This document shows, piece by piece, positions 55,544-63,536 of a stretch of DNA of 64,000 nucleotides. The notes beneath the pieces are model-generated. The model did not search any database. It was not told where the DNA came from and was given only the letters and a program-made list of their open reading frames with translations. Both the position numbers and the translations under genes were made by a program. The stretch covers positions 2,046,001 through 2,110,000 of the forward strand of contig CAKKNE010000006.1 in the NCBI GenBank assembly GCA_918797485.1. Direction: 5' to 3'. Source of the stretch: Pelagomonas calceolata. Its lineage: Eukaryota; Sar; Pelagophyceae; Pelagomonadales; Pelagomonadaceae. Each line of letters starts with the position of its first letter. Within the stretch, counting starts at the first letter, position 1.

Positions 55544-56359
55544 ATGACGACCTCCCCAATGAAAGCTGATGAGACCGAGAGCGACATCACCTTCGATGTT
55601 CTAAAAAAGTGGAACCTGCGCGCTGGTATCGTGCACCTCGTGCAGGCGGTCTTGATGCTGCTCGCCTCGCAGCTCGTACCGCGCATCCGCGACTTTCGCC
55701 TCGAGCTGACGACGGCGTTTCAGGATTACGACGACGTCCAGAGGAAATTAGTGACGAACGTCAAGGATGTTGGGAGCGTTCCCATCGGGCCCCTCGTGTC
55801 GGTATTTTTGTTTATGTCGGCGGTAGCACATTTATTGGTAGTATCACCATTGTACTTCGAGACCTACTGTGATGACATACGCAGGGGAATAAATAGAGCG
55901 CGGTGGTACGAGTATGCGTTGAGTTCTGGCCTAATGATTGTCTTGATTGCGATGCTCTTCGGCTGTCGCGACCTCGCGTCCCTACTACTGATACTGGCCG
56001 TAAATGCGTGCATGAACCTCTTTGGTCTGTTGATGGAAGTTCTGAACCAGTACACGACGAGCACGGACTGGACGCCCTTCTGGTTTGGTTGCGTCGCGGG
56101 CGTCTGGCCGTGGATCGTGGCCCTGATGTATTTCCTCGGAGGCGGGAATTACGACAAGATCCCGGACTTTGTGTATGGCGTTTTTGTGTCCTACGCGTTG
56201 TTCTTCAACACGTTCCCGATCAACATGGTGCTGCAGTACAGGAAGGTGGGACGGTGGGCCGACTACCGGTACGGCGAGCTGTGGTACGTGTTCCTGTCGT
56301 TGGGGTCGAAGAGCCTGCTCGCGTGGGTCGTGTTTGGCGGGACGCAGCAGCCGAATTAA
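55544..56359 (+). CDS. Heliorhodopsin
   Basis: 271 residues from the ATG at 55544; seven hydrophobic segments. The family signature is clear: RARWYEYALSSGLMIVLIAM in TM3 (Glu123, the expected counterion), NACMNLFGLLMEVLN, TDWTPFWFGCVAGVWPWIV, YGVFVSYALFFNTFPINMV, LQYRKVGRWADYRYGELWY and LSLGSKSLLAWVVFGG in TM7 (Lys256, retinal Schiff base). Heliorhodopsins are retinal proteins with inverted topology (N-terminus cytoplasmic) and slow photocycles. Most do not pump ions, and a sensory, regulatory or transport role is debated. There is no targeting leader. It is divergent from a PKG and tail-to-tail with a membrane protein. Confidence 0.94.
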   Translation: MTTSPMKADETESDITFDVLKKWNLRAGIVHLVQAVLMLLASQLVPRIRDFRLELTTAFQDYDDVQRKLVTNVKDVGSVPIGPLVSVFLFMSAVAHLLVVSPLYFETYCDDIRRGINRARWYEYALSSGLMIVLIAMLFGCRDLASLLLILAVNACMNLFGLLMEVLNQYTTSTDWTPFWFGCVAGVWPWIVALMYFLGGGNYDKIPDFVYGVFVSYALFFNTFPINMVLQYRKVGRWADYRYGELWYVFLSLGSKSLLAWVVFGGTQQPN

Positions 56360-56390
56360 TTCGCAGACTAATTTTATTCAAGTTTATATC

Positions 56391-57133
56391 CTAGCGCCCG
56401 GCGTCGATGCCGAACATCCAGAAGAATACGAACACGTAGAACGTGACGGCCAGCGAGACCAACGAGAAGATCACGCCGCCGTCCGCACGAATGCCGAAGA
56501 GCCGAGCGTCGTGGACGCGGTTGTATATTTCTAGCTGTTCGGCGGCGCAAGCCAATATCTCGTCGGACGCCTGGGCGCGCGCCGCGAGTGCTGGGAACTG
56601 CGCCGCGTTGGCCTGGGCCGCGAGGCGCCGCTGCGCGAACAATGAGACCGCGGTCTCGCACTTCTCGTTCGCGAGCGCCGCGAAATAGGCCTGTGATTAT
56701 GCGCATCAACGCCATGCCGTCGCGTCGATGGCGTGCCGCGCGAAGAGTCAAGACGCCGGGTCCGCGCCGACGCGACCAGGACGAGGAACAGGAGCAGCAG
56801 GAAGAAGAGCAGCGCCCACGTCCGCGACTGCGTCAGAAGCTTCCGCTGGTGGTCGGTCACGAGCTGAATGAAGAAGTCGACCATGGCCCCGCCGAGGACG
56901 ACCGTCACGAGCACCAAGTAGTACTCCGCTCGTCTCTCGTAGCGGAACCCGAAGCTCCCAAGCACGGCGCGCCCCTGCACCCACACGATGCCATCCAACG
57001 GCCGCTGGCAGATCTGCAGGCGCGGGATCGGCGCGCCGCCCAGGTTGCACGCCTCGCGCCGCACCAGTAATCGGATGTAGGCCGAGAGCACTGCGAGGGC
57101 ATCGATGCGTGAGTTGTTGCCGTACGTGGACAA
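56391..57133 (-). CDS. Unrecognised membrane protein (spliced; 5' end not resolved)
   Basis: Exons end 56768 and begin 56690 in the inferred splice. The first exon is open up to ~57133 and beyond, with no ATG in frame, so a further 5' exon is likely. Visible strings: LAVLSAYIRLLVRREACNLG, GAPIPRLQICQRPLDGIVWVQG, then two hydrophobic helices (YYLVLVTVVLGGAMVDFFIQLV, ALLFFLLLLFLVLVAS). Exon 2 adds AYFAALANEKCETAVSLFAQRR, a helical amphipathic region and a final helix (IFSLVSLAVTFYVFVFFW). No family was identified. It lies tail-to-tail with heliorhodopsin, 31 bases apart. Confidence 0.6.
56691..56767 (-). other. Introner-like intron of the membrane-protein gene (77 nt, GC-AG)
   Basis: GCGCGGACCC ... 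AATCACAG, phase 0. It contains CACGCCATCGACGCGACGG. The donor GCGCG matches H1 intron C and H1b intron 3. Removing it restores helix-forming sequence on both sides. Confidence 0.6.
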
Positions 57134-57371
57134 TCGAGCAGTACTGGGTGGCGTCCACCAGTGGTCTATACCGCCGATGGTTTGCTATAAAACCAGGGTC
57201 GCGGCGGTTCAAAAGTCGTCGGTCTGAACTAACTTTTAGCTCGCTCTACGGCGTTGAGCGCGGAGCTTCAGCAACACAGCCTGAAAAACCCGTTTTGCAA
57301 AACGCCGTCGACGCGCCCACCACTCAGGGACACGTAAAGGAACACAAAAACAACAGTTAAGAAAGATAAGA
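57134..57371. other. Intergenic region containing an introner-like core
   Basis: AACGCCGTCGACGCGCCC at 57301-57318, near-identical to ACGCCGTCGACGCG before the ATGs at 44942 and 47482. It could belong to an upstream intron of the membrane-protein gene. No ATG is present on the minus strand here. Confidence 0.45.
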
Positions 57372-57914
57372 CTAGTGCCGGTGCGTCAAAAACGACGAGA
57401 CCGTCAGCCAGCCGAGGGACGTGCACGCGATGAAGCCGATGCGCAGCGGCACGGGCACGACCGTAAACACGAGCAAATTCGCCGGCACCCAGACCATGTA
57501 GTAGTTGGAACAGATCATCTGCCACTCGTGCGTGTATCTCTCCAAGCCGCCTCGCATCCCGATGCCGTCGTATAGATAACCTTTGTACGCGTAGTAGACC
57601 GGAAAGCACACCAAGGGCACGTGCACGGCGGAATCAAAAGCTACTTTCCTCACAGCGTTTTTGAGGGACGTGTCCAAGCCGAAGAGCCGCGCGTACCCGA
57701 CGTTATACAGCGCGTGCTGGAACCAGCCGCAGTACCACCCGCCATAGAAGGCGAAGACCGCCGTCCGTTTCCAGTTCTGCTCCTGCTTCCCTTCCACGAT
57801 TCTTTGGGAAATGGTATCTGCGATCACGCCCTTGACGGCGCAGGAGCCGAACGCGACGGCGTAGGGCCGCTTCGTCGAGAGCTCGGCGTAGGCGGCGAGG
57901 GCCCGTGACGCCAT
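57372..57914 (-). CDS. Mpv17/PMP22 family inner-membrane or peroxisomal channel protein
   Basis: 180 residues from the ATG at 57914. It has the family start YAELSTKRPYAVAFGSCAVKGVIADTISQ (K-R-P...G...D), RTAVFAFYGGWYCGWFQHALYNV (the G-x-x-x-G-P-x-x-H-x-W-Y region, here WFQHALY), KVAFDSAVHVPLVCFPVYY, and the C-terminal W(Q)MICSNYYMVWVPANLLVF. Four hydrophobic segments fit the family. Mpv17 members form small-solute channels of mitochondria or peroxisomes. There is no clear leader, which is also usual for the family. The 57915-58262 region upstream is divergent with the second H1-like gene. Confidence 0.92.
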   Translation of the reverse strand: MASRALAAYAELSTKRPYAVAFGSCAVKGVIADTISQRIVEGKQEQNWKRTAVFAFYGGWYCGWFQHALYNVGYARLFGLDTSLKNAVRKVAFDSAVHVPLVCFPVYYAYKGYLYDGIGMRGGLERYTHEWQMICSNYYMVWVPANLLVFTVVPVPLRIGFIACTSLGWLTVSSFLTHRH

Positions 57915-58233
57915 TGTCTCTCGTTGCCGTTGCAGCTGTGTGACGTCGCCACGCGGCTGTGTGAAGTTGCAGCTGTGCAGGCAGGGTGGCGTAGACGCCA
58001 CAGGTGCAAACAGAGTCGCGTTTGCTTGCTCGTGCGGCTGCCGCACACGATAGGGACTGCTTCCTTGCCTGTGCCGTGTCGAACAGACGTATGAGCGCTC
58101 TGTTTGGGCCAAATTGCCGCATTTGCGGCTGAGAAAACCCGTTTAAAAATAAAGGTAAAAGAAATAAAAGACAACGCGGCGCGAGAATAAGGCAGCGCTG
58201 TTACGCGCGCTCGCAGCATTTTGGCAATTATCG

Positions 58234-58253
58234 CCAGCGGAATCACTAGCCTG
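58234..58253 (+). promoter_or_regulatory. Weak promoter-proximal motif variant before the second H1-like gene
   Basis: CAGCGG, AAT, CACTAGCCTG, ten bases before the ATG at 58263. It resembles the copy at 52615 (AGCGGAAAGGCACTAGCC) but lacks GTAAG. Confidence 0.3.
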
Positions 58254-58262
58254 ACGTGAGCC

Positions 58263-59171
58263 ATGGCGAAGAAGAGCCCGAAGAAGCCCACCAAGGCCAA
58301 GGCCGCGGCTAAAAAGAAGAATCCCGCCAAGCACTGTTGCGGCGTAATCATTACGTACGCGTGCCCTCGAGCGCCGCACATCTCAAAAGACAAGCGCCGC
58401 AGCCCGCCGCAGCGGTCAACACCGTCGCGCGCGCGCGTCGCCTTACACACGCGGTGAAACTGTCGACGCTCTCGAGACGCGAATCGGAGTTTCACCACAC
58501 CCCCCACCACAGGCCCGCGGCCAAGGCTAAGAAGTCGCCCGCCAAGCCGGCGTCGGCCAAGAAGAGCCCCAAGAAGTAGCAAGCCGTGTCTGGACCCTAT
58601 GTTATTCTCACGAACGCGTTACAGGCCCGCGCCCAAGAAGGCGACGCCGAAGAAGAGCCCCAAGCCCGCGGCCAAGTCGCCCAAGGCCGCCAAGCCCGCC
58701 GCGAAGGCCAAGCGCGACGGCGGCGTCCGACGTCGCGTCGACGGCGTCCGGGCCGACCGCGCCGACCGCAGGTCGCCCAAGGCCGCCAAGCCGGCCGCCA
58801 AGTCGCCCAAGGCCGCCAAGAAGTCGCCCGCGAAGCCCGCCTCGAAGGCCAAGTCGCCGGCCAAGAAGAAGAGCCCCGCCAAGAAACCGGCCTCGAAGGC
58901 GAAGAGCCCCGCGAAGAAGAAGACGGTCGCCAAGAAGTCGCCCGCCAAACCTAAAGCGGCGCCGAAGAAGAGCCCGAAGAAGGCCGCCTCGCCCAAGGCG
59001 AAGAAGCCTGCGGCGAAGCCGGCCGCCAAGAAGCCCGCGGCCAAGCCGGCCAAGGCGCCGTCGAAGGCGTCGGGCACGCGCAAATCGAAGCGCTCCGTCG
59101 CGAAGTCGTCGATCCCCGTCGCGCAGCGCGGCTCGGCGATGATGGCGAACGAGTACGGGGAGAGCCTCTAG
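58263..59171 (+). CDS. Histone H1-like lysine-rich protein (four exons)
   Basis: Inferred exons 58263-58330, 58513-58575, 58625-58711 and 58772-59171 give 205 residues. It begins MAKKSPKKPTKAKAAAKKK and continues as K/A/P/S repeats (KSPAKP, KSPKAAK, KPAAKPAAKK). The last ~35 residues change to a less repetitive end (KSKRSVAKSSIPVAQRGSAMMANEYGE). No globular winged-helix is visible. The straight reading has an in-frame TAG within intron 2. Exon 2/3 boundary context (AAGAGCCCCAAGAA|...|GCCCGCGCCCAAGAAGGC) matches the first H1-like gene, so the two are paralogues. It is likely a DNA-condensing protein. Confidence 0.82.
58331..58512 (+). other. Intron 1 of the second H1-like gene (182 nt, GC-AG)
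   Basis: GCACTGTTGC ... CACCACAG, phase 2, splitting AA|G. A GC donor is the one that gives a clean KPAAK join. A GT donor at "AC|GTACGC" could also keep frame. Confidence 0.55.
58576..58624 (+). other. Intron 2 of the second H1-like gene (49 nt)
   Basis: GTAGCAAGCC ... GCGTTACAG, phase 2. It is homologous to intron B of the first gene by position and by CTATGTTATTC...ACGCGTT. Confidence 0.8.
58712..58771 (+). other. Intron 3 of the second H1-like gene (60 nt, GC-AG)
   Basis: GCGCGACGG ... GACCGCAG, phase 2, containing CGTCGCGTCGACGGCGTCC. It is 60 nt, so unspliced reading stays open but inserts a non-lysine block. Confidence 0.65.
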
Positions 59172-59192
59172 GCGGTTGTTGGGGGTAAAGCC

Positions 59193-59586
59193 AGGGTAGG
59201 AATTGAGTAGCACTTAACTTCCTTTCCGGAAGTTAATTTTGGTTTTGGGTCGGACTACTTTTGGTTTCGGGTCAAGGCTGAGACCGGGACTTAGTACTGG
59301 CAACCGCGCGCGCGCCTCGCGAGTCGCCGCCCTCGCGGAGGAAACATCCGCCTCCTGAGCCCACCAGGCCACCAAAGACACAGGTAGGGGCCTGCCGGAA
59401 CCACATTTTACCACATTTTACCCGTTTAGGCCCGTTTTTTTGACATCTAGATCACTAAGTGACGGGTTTTGCTAAATTTACCCCCCCTCTCTACTTCAAC
59501 TTTACGTTGAACTTCGCAGGACTTTTGGTTTCGGAGCCACTTATCAGGCCGCCGGGAAGTAAAGTTCAGATCTCGATTCCTACCCT
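59193..59586. mobile_element. MITE-like non-autonomous DNA transposon, 394 bp
   Basis: Left end AGGGTAGGAATTGAG (59193-59207) and right end CTCGATTCCTACCCT (59572-59586) are inverted repeats with 14 of 15 matches. Both sides are flanked by an exact 10-bp direct repeat GGGTAAAGCC (59183-59192 and 59587-59596), a target-site duplication. Imperfect inverted similarity extends inward (ACTTAACTTCC versus the reverse complement of GGAAGTAAAGT). The interior is AT-richer than the surrounding DNA and contains duplicated TTTGGTTT and CCACATTTTA strings but no open frame. A 9-11 bp duplication is usual for Mutator-like elements. It lies between the H1-like gene and the ankyrin gene. Confidence 0.88.
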
Positions 59587-59612
59587 GGGTAAAGCCATTA
59601 CTCGAAGGATGC

Positions 59613-60464
59613 CTACTCGGCGAGGCACCAGTAGCCGAGGACCTTGGATCGGAGTTCGTTCGGCAGGCCCGCGACGCGTCCGAGAAGAGGATCCGCCGTC
59701 GTCGCCCGCCCGCGGGCGACCAGCCACCAGAGGCGGAAGGACGCTTTCTGCTCAGCACGGCGGAACGCCAGCCAGGAACCTTCGCGTCGCACGCCGGCGA
59801 CGAGCTCCTTGATAGTCTTGAGCTCATCAGCATTCAACTGCGGGTGGAACCCCTGTGACTCCATCTCATACTCTATGCCGTCTATCACCTCCTCCACCGA
59901 CCGCTCCGACAGAGCCGACTCATCACCGAAGCATGAATCCAGCTCCGCGCCGGCCCGCAGCAGCAGCGTCACGACGTCCGCGCGCGGTCCCTGAGGTCTC
60001 TCGCAAATACTCAAGCACACGCCCAGAGGAGTATAGGAACCTTGGCCTACGTGCGGAGAAGCGCCCGCCGATAGAAGCTCCGCGACCAACTCTGCACATA
60101 CCCCATGGCTACAAGCTACCGACATTGCGGTATTTTCATAGCACCACGAGACGTGATTCACGTCGGCACCTTGAGCAATGAGGTACCGTACCAAATCGAC
60201 GTAGGCTTCGTCGTCTCGCGAATTGTACCGGTCGTCGTGGTCGGGCCCCGTACACGCATGCAGGAGAAGCGTCATACCACGGAGGTCCTCGTCCTCGGCG
60301 TTCACCCAGTCTCGCTCGTCGTCGCTGTCATGGCCCTCTAGCCACCACCTGACTTCTTCGAGATCTCCTTCCGCTGCAGCCCTCGCGATATTACATGGAA
60401 CGAGTGGAACATTATGCTCTGGGTCCGAGTCTGGGAGCGACTCGAGATCCGAATCCGATTCCAT
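59613..60464 (-). CDS. Ankyrin-repeat protein
   Basis: 283 residues from the ATG at 60464. An acidic N-terminus (ESDSDLESLPDSDPEH) is followed by ankyrin-type repeats: NIARAAAEGDLEEVRWWLE, GMTLLLHACTGPD...VDLVRYLIAQGADVN, TAMSVACSHGVCAELVAELLSAGASP, TPLGVCLSI...VVTLLLRAGAELD. The C-terminal ~60 residues include LASFRLWWLVARGRATTADPLL then LPNELRSKVLGYWCLA, which resembles an inverted F-box or SOCS-like motif. Binding partners are unknown. The gene ends 17 bases from the MITE target duplication. Confidence 0.83.
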   Translation of the reverse strand: MESDSDLESLPDSDPEHNVPLVPCNIARAAAEGDLEEVRWWLEGHDSDDERDWVNAEDEDLRGMTLLLHACTGPDHDDRYNSRDDEAYVDLVRYLIAQGADVNHVSWCYENTAMSVACSHGVCAELVAELLSAGASPHVGQGSYTPLGVCLSICERPQGPRADVVTLLLRAGAELDSCFGDESALSERSVEEVIDGIEYEMESQGFHPQLNADELKTIKELVAGVRREGSWLAFRRAEQKASFRLWWLVARGRATTADPLLGRVAGLPNELRSKVLGYWCLAE

Positions 60465-60599
60465 TTGTGCGATCGTCTAAGGCCGCCGTAGGCCGGACAG
60501 AGGATGAGGGCCTTTAGCTTCGTTACAACTGATTATAGAGACGCTCTCGCGCCGTCTCTTGGGACCAGTTGGTCCGGATCCGGGCACTCGGGCACTCGA

Positions 60600-60627
60600 G
60601 CTAGCGGCCAGTAAGACACTAGCAAGC
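60600..60627 (+). promoter_or_regulatory. Promoter-proximal motif copy 8
   Basis: GCTAGCGG, CCA, GTAAGACACTAGCAAGC, ending 58 bases before the ATG at 60686 and oriented toward it. Confidence 0.6.
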
Positions 60628-60685
60628 GCAGCTCGAGATCAAAAGCGGCACAGCCGGCCGCGCACGCTGCGCAGCGCTCATCTGC

Positions 60686-63038
60686 ATGCTTCTGGGACGC
60701 GTCCTGATCGCTCGGTGTGTTGCCACCGCTTTCCGCCCAGCCCCGCGAGCCGTGCGGCTCTCGACACTGCCAGCAGCCATGATCGACCTCACCCAAGACT
60801 CACCACCACAAAAGAAGCGCCGCACGGAGGCCACGCCCAGCGGCGCCCTCGTCCACACGCTCGCAAGGACGCACAACGTCCAGGAGCACACGATCGGCGC
60901 AGTGCGACGTTTGTTGGTCGACGAGCAGCGCACGGTGCCCTTCGTGGCGCGCTACCGGGCCCAGGAGACGCAGCACCTGCCGCCGGACGCGCTGCGCGCG
61001 ATACTGGACGCGCTGCACGGCGCCGCGGCGCTCGAGGCGAAGCGCCAGAAGGTCCTCGAGGCGATGCGGGCCGCGAACGCGTCGCCCGAGGCGTTATCGG
61101 CGGCGCGGCGCGCCGGCACGCTGCGAGCTTTAGATGATGCCTACGCGCCCTTCAAGGGCTCGGCGAAGTGCTCCAAGGCGGCGAAGGCGCGCGAGGACTT
61201 CCCCGCGAGCGACCGGATCGTCGCATCACTATTAGCAAGGGGCGAGGAGCCGCGGCACCTCCACCCGAAGCAGAAGGAATGCGTACTACTCGTCTTAGCC
61301 GACGCCGTGGCCAAGGACCCGCGCGCGCGGGCCGCGACGCAGCGCCGTTTTGTAAGGGGCACGGTCGCGGCCAAGAAAGGCAAGGAGCCGAACGCCGAGT
61401 ACCGCTTCTACGAGGGCTGGTCGAGACCGTTGAGACGGGTCGCGGGCCACGCGTGGCTCGCGCTCGAAAGAGCCTCGAAGGCCAAGGCGTTATCACTGAG
61501 TATAGACCCCGGAGGTGATGATAGGGAGGCCGTGCGGGACCTGGCCCAATGTTTAAACCTGCGCCATTCGAAGTTCGCGGCACCAGCTCTCAAGGACGCC
61601 TGGACGCGCCTCTTGAAGCCGCGCGGCCGGCGCGAGGCGAAGCGCGACGGTTTACTAAGGGCCAAGGACGAGGCCATCGCGTGCTTCGCTTCGAATGTAA
61701 AGAAGCTCCTCGAGCAGGCGCCTCCGTTGATAGATGATGGAAGTGTATTAGCCGTGGACCCGGGGTTCCGGCACGGCCACAAGTGCTGCATCGTATCCGG
61801 TAGAGACGGGTCGCTGTTGACGCATTTCACGGTCGACGCGCCCGGGGCCGAGGATGATATGAAACAGGCGTCGAAGCGCCTCGATGGTATGATAGGCGAT
61901 CATACTATTACTTGTGTCGCGATTGGTGATGGGACAAATACAAGAGGCGCGCAGCGACTGGTGGCTTCTACTCCGAAACTATCAAAAGTTCCGAGAGCCG
62001 TCGTGAGGGAGTGCGGCGCGAGTGTCTACTCGGCGAGCGATAGTGCTGCCAAAGAGTTCGGCGAAAACGTGCCTCTGTCCGCGCGGGGCGCGGCGTCGCT
62101 CGCGCGGCGGTTATTGGACCCGCTCGGCGCTTTTCCGCGTGGGAATCAACCAGTACGTGTCGCGTCGATGGCGTTTACCCTCGACGCCATCGAGCAGACA
62201 GCACACCGTCGAGCAGCCACAAAGACAACGCCGCGTCGCAGGCGAGTACGTCAAGCTGGACCCGAAGACGCTCGGCGTCGGCTCCTACCAGCACGACTTA
62301 GATGCCAAGCAGCTCCGAAGAGCCTTGGACGGGGCCGTCGAGGACGCCGTGAGTGGCGTCGGCGTCGACGCGAACGGCGCGTCCTCGGCACTTTTAGAAA
62401 GAGTCGCTGGGCTGAATGCGACCTTAGCCAAGGCTCTCGTGGCTGATAGGCCGTTCTCTTCGCGCAACGACCTGAAACGAGTGAAAGGATTGGGCCCGAA
62501 GACGTTTGACAATGTGGCGGGTTTCCTGCGCGTGTCAAATTCGCGCGAGGTCCTCGACGCGACGCGTATCCACCCGGACGACTACGGCGAGGCCTGGCGC
62601 TTGTTGCGGAAGGCCGGCGTTTCATCAGATGATGTACAACGCGCTTCTGTCAAAGGCGGCGGTTTAGGTTCAGACACAATTGAAAAACTACGAAGGCTCC
62701 CGCCGTCGTCGCTCGTCGAATTACTGTGCGACCCTTGTTTAGCCGGCGACGCGCGGTATGTATTGGCGCCGCCGCCCATCCTGGAAAGAGGGGCACCGCT
62801 CACTTTGAAGGATTGTAACGTGGGAAGGGTCTTCGCGGGGACCGTGCGCAACGTGGCTCCTTTTGGCGCTTTCGTCGATATTGGGGTCGGCGTGGACGGG
62901 CTCTTGCACTCCTCGCAGTTCGGCCCTTCGGATAGGATTGAAATAGGGGCGCGCGTCGACGTGGCCGTGGTGGAGGTCGACGAGCCTAGAAGGCGTGTCG
63001 GCTTGCGGTTGGCGCGGAAGCGGGGGCGGGACCCGTGA
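60686..63038 (+). CDS. SRBD1: Tex/SRBD1-like S1 RNA-binding protein (two exons)
   Basis: Exons 60686-62126 and 62242-63038 give 745 residues. The first 30 residues (MLLGRVLIARCVATAFRP) could be an organelle leader; a second ATG at 60779 (MIDLTQDSP) would give a shorter product without it. Motifs of the Tex family: VPFVARYRAQ, LALSLSIDPGG-type YqgF/RNase-H region with DPGFRHGHKCCIV, GDGTNTRGAQRL, SARGAASLARRLLDPLG|EYVKLDPKTLGVGSYQHDL, helix-hairpin-helix (RVKGLGPKTFDNVAGFL), and a C-terminal S1 domain (GRVFAGTVRNVAPFGAFVDIGVGVDGLLH). Tex proteins bind nucleic acids and associate with transcription. Only removal of a GC-AG intron gives the conserved DPLGEYVKLDPK run. Confidence 0.93.
62127..62241 (+). 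other. Introner-like intron of the Tex/SRBD1 gene (115 nt, GC-AG)
   Basis: GCGCTTTTCC ... CGTCGCAG, phase 1. It carries a perfect hairpin TCGATGGCG (loop 11 nt) CGCCATCGA. A GT donor (GTACGTG) with a later AG also keeps frame but adds a non-conserved insert to the Tex sequence. Confidence 0.75.
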
Positions 63039-63081
63039 TTTTGTGGCTACGTACGATGCTGCGAGGCCGTCCGCGTCGTCG

Positions 63082-63254
63082 GGAACCTCGCAATCTCTGG
63101 TTGAAGGCGCGGACCGGAGTATGCGCGGTCACGTCGTTCTGTGAGTCCGCCCGCGCGTCGTCGGGCGTGCTGTCGCGCCAGGAACCTCGCGAACTCTGGT
63201 TGAAGGCCCGGGCCGGGTTACCTCGTAAAACTCTGGTTGAAGGCGCGGGCCGGA
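63082..63254. repeat. Three copies of a ~37-bp repeat
   Basis: CTCTGGTTGAAGGCGCGG-type units preceded by ACCTCG lie at 63082-63118, 63181-63218 and 63218-63254. Copies 2 and 3 are adjacent. They lie downstream of the Tex gene in sequence without a supported gene. Confidence 0.75.
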
Positions 63255-63536
63255 TACGGCGCGTCCAGCCAGCCCCGAGAGCTCTCCGGAGGTGTCTCTG
63301 AATGGGCCTGTGTAGTTTTGCGTCATAAGCTAGCGAATAGTGAAGGGAGCCCCGCGGGGCACCCGTCAGGTTGTTGGATCCCGTTCTTTCCGTCGTTGCT
63401 TTCGATCGGTGCTTGGAGAGGTGCTCGTAGACGTGGGACGCGTCGATAGTGACCCAGCGCGGCGACGCGTCTCGCAGGCCGGCAATTGCTCGACACTTTT
63501 TGCGTACATTGTAGCGGCCGAACCCACCCTCCACTA

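Noticed and set aside
58599-58771. Separate start for the second H1-like gene at 58599
   Set aside because: This begins inside intron 2. Splicing gives a continuous lysine-rich protein from the ATG at 58263.
59214-59600. Possible promoter or ncRNA in the AT-richer block
   Set aside because: Inverted ends and 10-bp target duplications explain it as a MITE.
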